From assembly GCA_028701035.1 (NCBI GenBank), contig JAQVRO010000003.1:1-34521 (forward strand): 34,521 bases of DNA, in the 5' to 3' direction. The notes below the pieces were generated by a model. That model made no database searches. It had not been told where the DNA came from and worked only from the letters and a program-made list of their open reading frames with translations. The position numbers were made by a program, and so were the translations under genes. The stretch comes from Minisyncoccota bacterium (GTDB lineage Bacteria > Patescibacteriota > Minisyncoccia > Minisyncoccales > CSSED10-335). How positions within the stretch are numbered: position 1 is the stretch's first letter; each line of letters begins with the position of its first letter. This document shows, in pieces, positions 1 to 6,700 of this stretch.

Positions 1-8
1 AAAAAACT

Positions 9-332
9 ATGACATTTTTTATACTTGGTTTTGTTGGAGGTATTATTAGAGGATCTATGGGGATTATTAAACACAAGCAGTCGTATAGCAATGTTAAAAT
101 TGATCAAAAGTATTTAATAACAACACTAGCAATATCTGGTGCTATCGGTTTTGCTTCGGCTTGGGCATTGAAAGACTTAGGAGTTATGTTTGCGGGAGCA
201 GAAACATTGCCGTTGAGCTTAGCTCTAATTGTTGGTTATGCCGGAGGTGATTTCTTAGAAAACATATTTAAGATAATTACTAAAAACGAAGACATATTCA
301 AAATAGGAAAAATTACAGAAAAGACAGAATAA
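9..332 (+). CDS. Small glycine-rich membrane protein, function unknown
   Basis: A 107-residue protein of no family I recognise. It shows three hydrophobic, Gly/Ala-rich stretches (about residues 1-17, 36-54 and 62-80) and a polar, lysine-rich C-terminus, so it is probably a small inner-membrane protein with two or three helices. Its TAA stop (330-332) is immediately followed by an ATG that begins a 40-nt copy of the glycosyltransferase start (333-372). Before the GIY-YIG insertion the two genes were therefore probably directly abutting and co-transcribed, which suggests an envelope- or glycan-related role. That role is inference from position only. The ATG at 9 is the first possible start in the window; an upstream start cannot be excluded. 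Confidence 0.6.
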   Translation: MTFFILGFVGGIIRGSMGIIKHKQSYSNVKIDQKYLITTLAISGAIGFASAWALKDLGVMFAGAETLPLSLALIVGYAGGDFLENIFKIITKNEDIFKIGKITEKTE

Positions 333-372
333 ATGAGAATTCTCTACACCATTACTAAATCAGAAGCTGGGG
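332..372 (+). repeat. 41-bp direct repeat, left copy (duplicated start of the glycosyltransferase gene)
   Basis: Bases 332-372 are identical to 716-756. The copy contains the ATG and the first 13 codons of the downstream glycosyltransferase. Read on from this ATG, the frame enters the inserted DNA and stops at TAG 399-401, so the left copy is a dead 22-codon stub. The two copies bracket the GIY-YIG cassette. Confidence 0.9.
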
Positions 373-715
373 CCACGCCCGCCTCGCCTAAGCGAATATA
401 GTTTTATGTATTACACTTATGTTTTGTTGAGCAAAAAAGATGAAAATTTTTATATCGGTTATACTTTTGATTTAAAAAGAAGGCTGAGTGAACATAATTC
501 AGGGGCAGTATCTTCTACCAAAAACAGAGGAAAGCTTATATTGATATACTGTGAAATTTGTTTAAACAAAAACGATGCTATCAAAAGAGAGAAGTATTTT
601 AAGACAGGTTTTGGTAGAAGATTTTTAAATAATAGATTAGAAAATTATTTAACCAAGAATTAAGCTCGCGATGGCGGGCCCCCAAGAATTCATATCGATT
701 AACCATAACAACTTC
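373..715 (+). mobile_element. Putative GIY-YIG insertion cassette between 41-bp direct repeats
   Basis: A 343-bp body carries one gene (GIY-YIG, 406-663) and lies between two identical 41-bp repeats. Both ends are G+C-rich, unlike the surrounding A+T-rich DNA. They contain an imperfect inverted repeat: GCCCGCCTCGC at 377-387 and GCGATGGCGGGC at 668-679, complementary apart from one extra base. Together with one repeat copy it adds 384 bp and leaves an intact glycosyltransferase ORF. Reading it as a mobile or homing-like element is inference; a tandem duplication plus later capture is an alternative. Confidence 0.55.
406..663 (+). CDS. GIY-YIG nuclease-domain protein (UPF0213/YhbQ-like)
   Basis: An 85-residue single-domain GIY-YIG protein. 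The GIY half is the N-terminal YYTYVLLS; the YIG half is FYIGYT (Tyr16-Ile17-Gly18), followed by DLKRRLSEHNSG with the conserved Arg25/Arg26. The metal-binding Glu is Glu62 in the segment AIKREKYFKTG. Its length matches the short stand-alone members of the family, which are endonuclease-like but mostly uncharacterised. It has no extra DNA-binding domain of the kind found in classical homing endonucleases. It sits alone inside a cassette flanked by 41-bp direct repeats and G+C-rich imperfect inverted ends, so it may have moved into this place. No Shine-Dalgarno sequence is evident. Family call firm; mobility inferred. Confidence 0.85.
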   Translation: MYYTYVLLSKKDENFYIGYTFDLKRRLSEHNSGAVSSTKNRGKLILIYCEICLNKNDAIKREKYFKTGFGRRFLNNRLENYLTKN

Positions 716-756
716 AATGAGAATTCTCTACACCATTACTAAATCAGAAGCTGGGG
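716..756 (+). repeat. 41-bp direct repeat, right copy (functional glycosyltransferase start)
   Basis: Identical to 332-372. Here the frame stays open into the complete glycosyltransferase gene, so this is the copy in use. The first base that differs after the repeat is C373 on the left and G757 on the right. Confidence 0.9.
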
Positions 757-1775
757 GAGCTCAAACCCATGTTTTTCAATTGTCTAAGTATATGAAAGAA
801 AAAGGCCATAGCGTAGCCATAATGTCTTTTCCCGGAGGAGAATTAGAGAAGCTTGCAAAAGAGAACAATATTACTTTTCATCCAAATATATACTTTAGAA
901 ACACTTTTAATCCAATTCCGGGATTAAAAGCAATGAAAAGAATAATTGAGGTGGCTAGCATATTTAGCCCAGATATTATAGCCTGTCATAGCTCTATTGC
1001 TGGTTTTTGGACCAGATTAGCTATTAAAAACAGAATACCAACCGTATTTACTGCTCATGGCTGGGGATTTACCGATGGAGTACCCAAAACAAAGAAACTA
1101 CTTGTTTCTTTGGCAGAAAGAGTTGCTCAAAAATATTGTAATAGAATAATATGTGTTTCTGAATATGATAGGCAGTTAGCTATTAAAAACAAAGTGGCCA
1201 AAGAAGATAAGCTAATTACAATACATAACGGAGTAGAGTTGTTTCAAAGAGAAAAGACAGATAACAATATTAATATAGTATTTGTTGGCAGATTAAGCAA
1301 TCAAAAAGACCCAGAATTATTAATACAAGCTTTCGGTGAATTAAAAGAGTCAAACACTAATCTTTTTATAATCGGAGGCGGAGAAAAAGAAGAGAAGATT
1401 AAAAGAATGGGCGGTGATAATATTCAGATTACAGGATCCCTTACAAGAGCAGAAACACTAAACAAGCTAAAGAATGCTGACATATTTGTTTTAACATCTA
1501 ACTACGAGGGATTCCCCATTACTATTTTAGAAGCAATGAGTTTTGGCTTGCCAGTTATTGCCTCGGATGTTGGAGGAGTATCAGAAATAGTAGATGATAG
1601 TGTTGGCTATTTAATTAAAAGAGGAGACAAAGAAGAATTAAAAATAGCTCTAAAAGAATTGATAACCAACAAAAGCTTAAGAGAAGAAAAAGGAGCTAGG
1701 GCTAGAAAAAGAATACAAGAGAGTTTTACCATTGAAAAAATGCTTGAAAAAACAGAGCAGGTGTATTTACAATAA
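717..1775 (+). CDS. Glycosyltransferase family 4 (GT-B fold)
   Basis: A 352-residue retaining GT4-type glycosyltransferase that probably adds a sugar from a nucleotide-sugar donor to a lipid-linked or surface glycan at the cytoplasmic face of the membrane. The N-terminal acceptor domain begins RILYTITKSEAGGAQTH, with the Gly-Gly loop typical of the family. A FTAHGWGF segment follows near residue 115. The C-terminal donor domain starts near NIVFVGRLSNQKDP and contains the EX7E motif (Glu264 and Glu272, in YEGFPITILEAMSFGLPVI). Length is normal. The start is fixed by the N-terminal beta strand. It is interrupted from its former upstream neighbour by the GIY-YIG cassette. The exact substrate cannot be read from sequence. 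Confidence 0.88.
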   Translation: MRILYTITKSEAGGAQTHVFQLSKYMKEKGHSVAIMSFPGGELEKLAKENNITFHPNIYFRNTFNPIPGLKAMKRIIEVASIFSPDIIACHSSIAGFWTRLAIKNRIPTVFTAHGWGFTDGVPKTKKLLVSLAERVAQKYCNRIICVSEYDRQLAIKNKVAKEDKLITIHNGVELFQREKTDNNINIVFVGRLSNQKDPELLIQAFGELKESNTNLFIIGGGEKEEKIKRMGGDNIQITGSLTRAETLNKLKNADIFVLTSNYEGFPITILEAMSFGLPVIASDVGGVSEIVDDSVGYLIKRGDKEELKIALKELITNKSLREEKGARARKRIQESFTIEKMLEKTEQVYLQ

Positions 1776-1788
1776 TTCCATGTCATGC

Positions 1789-1814
1789 TATCCTGTACAA
1801 AAGTGTACAGGATA
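1789..1814. promoter_or_regulatory. Palindromic operator in front of the first AbiE pair
   Basis: A perfect inverted repeat with 11-bp arms (TATCCTGTACA and its complement) around a 4-nt centre AAAG, ending 13 nt before the AbiEi start. A possible promoter is TTTACA (1766-1771), 17 nt, then TATCCT (1789-1794), overlapping the left arm. AbiEi antitoxins are known to repress their own promoters by binding inverted repeats, so autoregulation is likely. The dyad is seen; its use is inferred. Confidence 0.65.
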
Positions 1815-1827
1815 ATATAACAAGAAT

Positions 1828-2367
1828 ATGGATAAATCAAAAATTCAAAAGCTTCTCCACGATGGAAAAAGTGTTTATCATACTCAAGACTTAGCTGTTA
1901 TTTGGGGAATCAGTAATTCAAACACCCTTTATACTACTATTAAAAGGTATGTCCAAAAAGGCCTTTTGAATAAAATTCATAAGGGTTTTTATTCTACCAT
2001 TCCAGTAAAAGACATTAATCCTTTTTATCTTGGTCTTTTAGCTATTCATAGATATGGATATATTAGCACCGAGAGTGTGCTAATTGATGAAGGATTGATG
2101 TTTCAAGATGTAAAATATATTACAATAGTATCTAGTGTATCCAGGAGGTTCAATATCGTTGGGTATGATTTTTTGGTTCGTAAAATGAAAGATGATTTCT
2201 TATATAATAACTCGGGTATTATTGTTAAAGATGGAATTTCTATTGCCTCTACTAATAGAGCTATAGCCGATATGCTTTATTTCAACCCAAAATATCATTT
2301 TGATTGTAATAAAAAAATTAATTGGTCGGAGATAGACAAGATAAAGAAGAAAATAAATTATGTATAA
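1828..2367 (+). CDS. AbiEi-family antitoxin / autorepressor (copy 1)
   Basis: A 179-residue protein with an N-terminal winged-helix region (about residues 10-55, SVYHTQDLAVIWGISNSNT...) followed by the C-terminal domain typical of AbiEi-type antitoxins of type IV toxin-antitoxin systems. In characterised AbiE systems this protein counteracts the nucleotidyltransferase toxin and represses the operon. It overlaps the toxin gene by 8 nt (2360-2367), so they are translationally coupled. A perfect palindrome (1789-1814) sits immediately upstream as a probable operator. Some relatives are labelled only as DUF6088-like or AbiEi_4-like regulators; I cannot assign the subfamily. Function is inferred from the domain and the neighbouring toxin. 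Confidence 0.78.
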   Translation: MDKSKIQKLLHDGKSVYHTQDLAVIWGISNSNTLYTTIKRYVQKGLLNKIHKGFYSTIPVKDINPFYLGLLAIHRYGYISTESVLIDEGLMFQDVKYITIVSSVSRRFNIVGYDFLVRKMKDDFLYNNSGIIVKDGISIASTNRAIADMLYFNPKYHFDCNKKINWSEIDKIKKKINYV

Positions 2368-3094
2368 CAAAAAAAGAGAACAGGCTAGGCACGAAGCTCA
2401 AATGCATCGTTTGCTTACAGAAATATTAGATGATAAAAATCTAGCATTAAATATTTTTTTTAAAGGAGGAACATGCGCACGAATGTTAGGCTTTTTAGAT
2501 AGGTTTTCGGTAGATTTAGATTTTGATCTTAAAGAGGGTGCAGATAAAAAAGAACTCAAGAAATCTCTTTATGGTATTTTCAAAAAATTAAACTTAGAAA
2601 TTAAAGACGAAAGCAAAAATGCTTTGCAATTCTTTTTAAAATATTCCGCTCCAAAAGACGAAAGAAATACAATTAAGTTGGAGATATTAGATAAAACCTT
2701 TACTTCTAATAAATATTCTTCTCAGTATTTATTACCGATAAATAGAACTGCAATTTGTCAAACAATTGAAACTATGTTTGCTCATAAATTAATAGCTCTT
2801 ATTGATCGTTTTGAGCAGGGTGGTGGAATTGCTGGAAGGGATGTTTATGATATACATTACTTCTTTTCTCAAGGTTACGATTATTCTAGTGATGTTGTAG
2901 AGGAGAGAAGGGGTATACCAGTTAAGCAGTTCTTTAAAGAATTAAAAGAGTTTATAGATAAAGAGGTTAATAGTAGTGTTATAGATCAAGACCTTAATGT
3001 TTTACTAGATTACGATAAATTTAAAGTTATTCGCAAACATCTTAAACAAGAAACCGTTAATTTTATTAATTCTGAAATTAACTACTTGCACTAA
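2360..3094 (+). CDS. AbiEii-family nucleotidyltransferase toxin (copy 1)
   Basis: A 244-residue nucleotidyltransferase of the AbiEii/AbiGii/MenT group. The hallmark KGGT (Gly36-Gly37-Thr38) is followed by RFSVDLDFDL, giving the catalytic Asp52/Asp54 pair. Further down, HKLIALIDRFEQGGGIAGRDVYDI contains the conserved Lys and the R-D-x-x-D motif of the family. Relatives transfer nucleotides to RNA substrates such as tRNA acceptor ends and stop growth, often as abortive phage defence. The target here is unknown. It overlaps its antitoxin gene by 8 nt. Its stop codon TAA (3092-3094) lies within the left arm of the next operator. All motifs are intact, so it is probably active. Confidence 0.85.
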   Translation: MYNKKREQARHEAQMHRLLTEILDDKNLALNIFFKGGTCARMLGFLDRFSVDLDFDLKEGADKKELKKSLYGIFKKLNLEIKDESKNALQFFLKYSAPKDERNTIKLEILDKTFTSNKYSSQYLLPINRTAICQTIETMFAHKLIALIDRFEQGGGIAGRDVYDIHYFFSQGYDYSSDVVEERRGIPVKQFFKELKEFIDKEVNSSVIDQDLNVLLDYDKFKVIRKHLKQETVNFINSEINYLH

Positions 3095-3137
3095 TCGTAT
3101 CATAATGATACGATTAGAGTAGCTAAATGATACGAAT
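3078..3137 (+). promoter_or_regulatory. Promoter with palindromic operator for the Fic gene
   Basis: TTAACT (3078-3083), 17 nt, CATAAT (3101-3106) form a plausible sigma-70 promoter. The -10 box lies in a perfect dyad (3091-3117) with 13-bp arms around one base; the right arm is ATGATACGATTAG. A third half-site, ATGATACGA, occurs at 3127-3135 just before the ATG. The Fic protein has its own HTH domain, so autoregulation is likely. A close copy recurs at 4449-4470. Confidence 0.65.
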
Positions 3138-4205
3138 ATGTTTGATTTAAACAAGAAACAACAAGAGATATTAAATATAGTTGTTAAAGATGAATCTTTG
3201 CAATCATCAGAAGTTTTTGAAAAGATGAGCGATGTTTCTCTTGTAACAGTCAAAAGAGCTTTATCAGATATGGCTCGTCTTGGGCTTTTGAATAAAAGTG
3301 GTTCGGGGAGATCTGTTAAGTATAGTATTGGCATCATCGGAAGAATATTCCTAGACATTGATGCTCGCAAATATTGTTCTATTGATCCTGACGAAAGGTT
3401 TGGTCTTGCTAGATATAATTTTGAATTCTTGTCATCTATACCAAGCGAATTATTTTCAAAAGATGAAATTAATCTTTTGAACAATTCAACAGCAAATTGG
3501 CAAGGCAAGATAAAGAATATAACACCAGTTATCCAAGAAAAAGAACTAAAAAGATTTGTAATTGAGCTTGCTTGGAAATCTTCTAAAATCGAAGGAAATA
3601 CTTATTCTCTTGTAGATACCGAGCAATTAATATTAAATAACAAAGAAGCAAAAAACAGAACTAAAGAAGAAACCCAGATGATTCTAAACCATAGAGACGC
3701 CTTTCATACTATTTTTAATAATCCAGATAAATATAAGAAGATTAAAAAAGGAGAAATAGAAGAAATACATTTTTTGTTAACTAAAGACTTAAAAATCAAA
3801 AAAGGTTTTAGGCAGAGCCCAGTTGGAATTACTGGATCAATATTTAGGCCATTGGATAATAGTTATCAGATATCAGAAGCTGTTGATTTATTAGAAAAGG
3901 CAATTACACAAGCGAAAAGCCCATTCTCTAAGGCACTTATTGCTTTATTGGGAATATCTTATATCCAACCATTTGAAGATGGAAATAAGAGAACAGCTCG
4001 CTTTACTGCTAATGCGATATTAATCTCTAATAATCTCCCCCCAATATCTTATCGTAGTGTTGACGAAAGAGACTATAGAGATGCCATATTAACCTTATAT
4101 GAAATAAACTCTATTATTCCGATTAAAAAGATATTTATTAATCAGTACGATTTTACAGCAAACAATTATACGATAGCAATTAATGAAAAATCAAGAAATA
4201 TTTAA
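3138..4205 (+). CDS. Fic-domain protein with N-terminal HTH; catalytic His replaced by Gln
   Basis: A 355-residue protein. Residues about 5-65 form a winged helix (KKQQEILNIVVKDESLQSS..., then VTVKRALSDMARLGLLNKSG), so it probably binds DNA. Residues about 130-330 are a Fic fold. An inhibitory-helix motif SSKIEGN (Ser148 to Asn154) fits the (S/T)xxxE(G/N) signature of Fic proteins that carry their inhibitory helix N-terminal to the Fic core. The core motif, normally HPFxxGNxR, reads IQPFEDGNKRTAR: the usual catalytic His is Gln277 (codon CAA at 3966-3968), while the Gly-Asn and Arg are kept. Fic enzymes usually transfer AMP to protein hydroxyls; without His this one may be inactive in catalysis and act mainly as a regulator. 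A dyad operator lies directly upstream. Confidence 0.85.
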   Translation: MFDLNKKQQEILNIVVKDESLQSSEVFEKMSDVSLVTVKRALSDMARLGLLNKSGSGRSVKYSIGIIGRIFLDIDARKYCSIDPDERFGLARYNFEFLSSIPSELFSKDEINLLNNSTANWQGKIKNITPVIQEKELKRFVIELAWKSSKIEGNTYSLVDTEQLILNNKEAKNRTKEETQMILNHRDAFHTIFNNPDKYKKIKKGEIEEIHFLLTKDLKIKKGFRQSPVGITGSIFRPLDNSYQISEAVDLLEKAITQAKSPFSKALIALLGISYIQPFEDGNKRTARFTANAILISNNLPPISYRSVDERDYRDAILTLYEINSIIPIKKIFINQYDFTANNYTIAINEKSRNI

Positions 4206-4240
4206 TATTAGATTTTTCAAGCAATATATTAATAGTTAAA

Positions 4241-4420
4241 ATGAGCAAAAAAGATAGCCCTAAAAAAGAAATTGATTCTTTAATAAAAAACAACAGCTTT
4301 TCTAGTTGTAGATTCTACTCTATAAAAGAAAACAAACTATTAAAGAATTTACTCAAAAGTAAAGAAGAGATGATTTCTGGTAAAGGTAAAAAGCTAGAAT
4401 CGTTGAAGGATTTGGGTTAA
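4241..4420 (+). CDS. 59-aa protein, antitoxin-like C-terminal tail
   Basis: A short reading frame, MSKKDSPKKEIDSLI... ending KGKKLESLKDLG, rich in Lys, Ser and Glu. The C-terminal half (LLKSKEEMISGKGKKLESLK) resembles the short tails of small Phd/RelB-type antitoxins that clamp onto a toxin. No DNA-binding domain can be seen in the first half. It lies 35 nt after the Fic gene, on the same strand and between the two copies of the Fic-type operator, so it may be its partner or the remnant of an antitoxin whose toxin is lost. Codon use matches neighbouring genes. Function not established. Confidence 0.45.
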   Translation: MSKKDSPKKEIDSLIKNNSFSSCRFYSIKENKLLKNLLKSKEEMISGKGKKLESLKDLG

Positions 4421-4434
4421 TGGGAATACATAAA

Positions 4435-4470
4435 TTAACCCTGAAATTTAATCGTATCAAAATGATATGA
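4435..4470 (+). promoter_or_regulatory. Second, imperfect copy of the Fic promoter/operator, at the polX start
   Basis: Bases 4449-4470 match 3092-3113 at 20 of 22 positions (core TAATCGTATCA, two bases, ATGATATGA). A TTAACC (4435-4440), 17 nt, CAAAAT (4458-4463) arrangement has the same geometry as the Fic promoter. The -10-like box ends only 3 nt before the polX ATG, so a transcript from it would start at or just after that ATG. It may be an operator or a relic more than the main polX promoter. Confidence 0.5.
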
Positions 4471-6146
4471 AAAACCAAGAAATAGCTAAAATACTCTACG
4501 ATATGGCAGATAGATTTGCTATGGATGGAGTTGCCTTTAAGCCCTATGCTTACAGGAAAGCTGCCGATGTTTTAATATATGAGGAAGATATTGAGAACAT
4601 ATATGAAAGGGGCGGGCTTAAAGAGCTAGAGAGCATGCCTGGAATTGGCAAGCACATTGCTTTAAAAATTGAAGAATATTTAAAAACAGGCAAGATCAAG
4701 CAATATGAATTGTTGAAAAAAGAAACACCCGTAGATCTTGAAGAATTAACTAAAGTAGAAGGGGTGGGGCCCATGACCGTTAAGACCCTTTACCAAGAAT
4801 TGAAAGTTAAAAACATTAAAGATTTGAAGCGGGCAGCCGAGAGGCACAAGATTGCCCCTCTTTTTGGATTTGGAGAAAAAACAGAGCAGGCAATACTAGA
4901 GGGAATAGGGTTTTTAGACAAAACTCAAGGCAGAGTGTCTGTTGCTATAGCTTTCGTTGAAGCTAATAGAATAATTGATTATTTAAAAACCATGCCTGAA
5001 GTTGAAAATATTAGCATAGCAGGATCACTTAGAAGAATGAAAGAAACAGTGGGTGACATTGATATTTTAGTAAGCTCAAAGAATCCTAAAAAGGTAATGG
5101 AGTATTTCGTTAAAATTCCTGAGGTTCAAAAAGTATGGGGTCAAGGCACCACCAAAACATCGGTAAGAATGAAAGGGGGATACAATGTTGATTTGAGGGT
5201 GGTGCCCAAAACAAGCTTTGGATCAGCTCTACAATACTTTACTGGATCTAAAGAACATAATATTAACCTCAGAAAGATTGCAATAGCAAAAGGATTAAAG
5301 TTAAACGAATATGGTGTTTTTAAAGGCAACAAAAAGATTGCTGGAGAAACAGAAGAATCAATATACTCTGCTCTAGACTTAAACTGGATTCCTCCAGAAT
5401 TGAGAGAAGGGGCAATTAAGCCAAAACCAAAAAACTTAATAGATTACAATGATATTAAAGGAGACCTTCATTGCCACACTACTTGGTCTGGTGGATCTGG
5501 TTCAATAGAAGAAATGGCTCAGAAAGCGATGAGCTTAAATTACTTATATATTGGTATTGCAGACCATACAAAGTATTTAAGAATAGAAAATGGGTTAGAC
5601 GAGAAAAGACTAAAAGAACAAAGAAAAGAAATTGATTTATTAAATAAGAAACTAAAGATACATATTCTTCAGGGTTGCGAAGCTAATATTTTAGCCGATG
5701 GCTCTATTGATATTAAAGATAGCGCCCTAAAAGAACTAGACTTTGTTATTGCTGGGATACATTCTCATTTTAAACTAAGCAAAGACAAAATGACAAGGAG
5801 ATTAGTAAAAGCAATGAAAAACCCAAATGTGGATATCATATCACACCCAACAGGGAGAATTATTGGTAAACGAGCGGAATATGATATTGACTTTGATAAA
5901 ATACTAGTTGTCGCCAAAGAAACAAAAACTGTTTTAGAAATTAATGCTCATCCCGCTAGACTAGATTTAAACGATATTAATATTAATAAGGCAGTTAAAG
6001 CGGGAGTAAAGATGATAATTAATACCGATGCTCACCAAAAGGAAAATATGGATTTAATGAATCTAGGCATAGCTCAAGCACGAAGAGGTTTCGCTACCAA
6101 GAGTGATATTGTTAATACTCTAGACTTAACAACCTATTTCCAATAA
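4467..6146 (+). CDS. polX: DNA polymerase/3'-5' exonuclease PolX (Pol X core plus PHP domain)
   Basis: A 559-residue family X DNA polymerase with a C-terminal PHP phosphoesterase, a bacterial arrangement used in gap filling and base-excision repair. Two helix-hairpin-helix elements are visible (SMPGIGKHIALKIEEYL near residue 55; KVEGVGPMTVKTLYQEL near 97). The polymerase motif GSLRRMKETVGDIDIL gives Gly186-Ser187 and metal ligands Asp197 and Asp199; the third is Asp242 in NVDLRVV. The PHP domain from about residue 330 carries all its metal motifs: DLHCHT (His335, His337), IADHT, QGCEANI, GIHSHF, ISHPTGR, NAHP and NTDAH. Both activities look intact. It is a housekeeping repair gene sitting within toxin-antitoxin-like modules, with a Fic-type operator copy at its start and a promoter in its last codons. 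Confidence 0.93.
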   Translation: MKNQEIAKILYDMADRFAMDGVAFKPYAYRKAADVLIYEEDIENIYERGGLKELESMPGIGKHIALKIEEYLKTGKIKQYELLKKETPVDLEELTKVEGVGPMTVKTLYQELKVKNIKDLKRAAERHKIAPLFGFGEKTEQAILEGIGFLDKTQGRVSVAIAFVEANRIIDYLKTMPEVENISIAGSLRRMKETVGDIDILVSSKNPKKVMEYFVKIPEVQKVWGQGTTKTSVRMKGGYNVDLRVVPKTSFGSALQYFTGSKEHNINLRKIAIAKGLKLNEYGVFKGNKKIAGETEESIYSALDLNWIPPELREGAIKPKPKNLIDYNDIKGDLHCHTTWSGGSGSIEEMAQKAMSLNYLYIGIADHTKYLRIENGLDEKRLKEQRKEIDLLNKKLKIHILQGCEANILADGSIDIKDSALKELDFVIAGIHSHFKLSKDKMTRRLVKAMKNPNVDIISHPTGRIIGKRAEYDIDFDKILVVAKETKTVLEINAHPARLDLNDININKAVKAGVKMIINTDAHQKENMDLMNLGIAQARRGFATKSDIVNTLDLTTYFQ

Positions 6147-6181
6147 TATACAATTGTTGTATATTAACAGAAGCAAGTTAT
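6126..6181 (+). promoter_or_regulatory. Promoter/operator copy 1 (for the HigA-like gene), inside the polX 3' end
   Basis: TTAACA (6126-6131), 17 nt, TACAAT (6149-6154). The -10 box overlaps a perfect dyad at 6144-6166 with 10-bp arms TAATATACAA and TTGTATATTA around TTG. The stretch 6125-6181 matches 6644-6700 at about 52 of 57 positions. The -35 box and the left part lie within the last polX codons. Confidence 0.7.
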
Positions 6182-6199
6182 AGATAAATTAATAAAAAT

Positions 6200-6607
6200 A
6201 TGATTAAAATTAAAGTTATAAAAACAAATGAAGATTATCAAAAAGCTCTTAGGGCAATTGAAGGGCTAATTGATTATGATCCAAATCCTAATACAGTAAA
6301 GGGTGAGCAATTAGAATTGCTTACAATCTTAGTTAAAGATTATGAATCTAAAATGTTTCCCAAATCATTGCCTAATCCAATTGAGGCAATAAAATTTAGA
6401 ATGGAACAAGCTGGTCTTAAACAAGCAGACCTCGTTCCTTATCTAGGTGGTCGTAATCGTGTTTCAGAAATTCTTTCTGGTAAACGCCAACTAACCGTTG
6501 AGATGATAGCTAATTTATCTGAAGGTCTTGGCATTCCAGCAGAGGTCTTAATAGGTAAATCCAAAGATATGCTTGCATATCAAAAAAGGGAGAATGTTTT
6601 GCTTTAG
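6200..6607 (+). CDS. HigA-like XRE-family regulator, orphan antitoxin
   Basis: A 135-residue protein. The N-terminal half (KVIKTNEDYQKALRAIEGLID...) matches the extension found in HigA-type antitoxins. The C-terminal half, from about residue 62, is a cro/C1-type HTH: AIKFRMEQAGLKQADLVPYLGGRNRVSEILSGKRQLT. HigA proteins normally neutralise the HigB mRNA interferase and repress their operon. No HigB-like frame is present on either side: polX is upstream and an AbiE pair downstream. It therefore looks like an orphan repressor. The same promoter/operator precedes both this gene and the next AbiE pair, so it may control both. Start ATG fits the family N-terminus. Confidence 0.85.
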   Translation: MIKIKVIKTNEDYQKALRAIEGLIDYDPNPNTVKGEQLELLTILVKDYESKMFPKSLPNPIEAIKFRMEQAGLKQADLVPYLGGRNRVSEILSGKRQLTVEMIANLSEGLGIPAEVLIGKSKDMLAYQKRENVLL

Positions 6608-6644
6608 ATGTGACTATAGAACATCTTTAATATTACCACAAAGC

Positions 6645-6700
6645 TTGACAACTCATTTCGAATAATATACAATTGTTGTATATTAACAGAAACAAGTTAT
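6645..6700 (+). promoter_or_regulatory. Promoter/operator copy 2 (for the second AbiE pair)
   Basis: A consensus promoter, TTGACA (6645-6650), 17 nt, TACAAT (6668-6673). The same dyad as at 6144-6166 is found at 6663-6685 and overlaps the -10 box. Bases 6655-6700 match 6136-6181 at 44 of 46 positions. The expected transcript starts near 6680, giving a leader of about 19 nt. Confidence 0.78.

Noticed and set aside
333-401. 22-codon frame beginning with the duplicated glycosyltransferase start
   Set aside because: It is the interrupted left repeat copy running into the cassette and stopping; no independent gene.
1607-1840. Minus-strand frames across the window, for example here, at 3005-3508, 10107-10616, 29480-29938 and 31027-31326
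   Set aside because: Each lies opposite a recognised + strand gene, has no family motif and shows composition expected for antisense of A+T-rich coding DNA.
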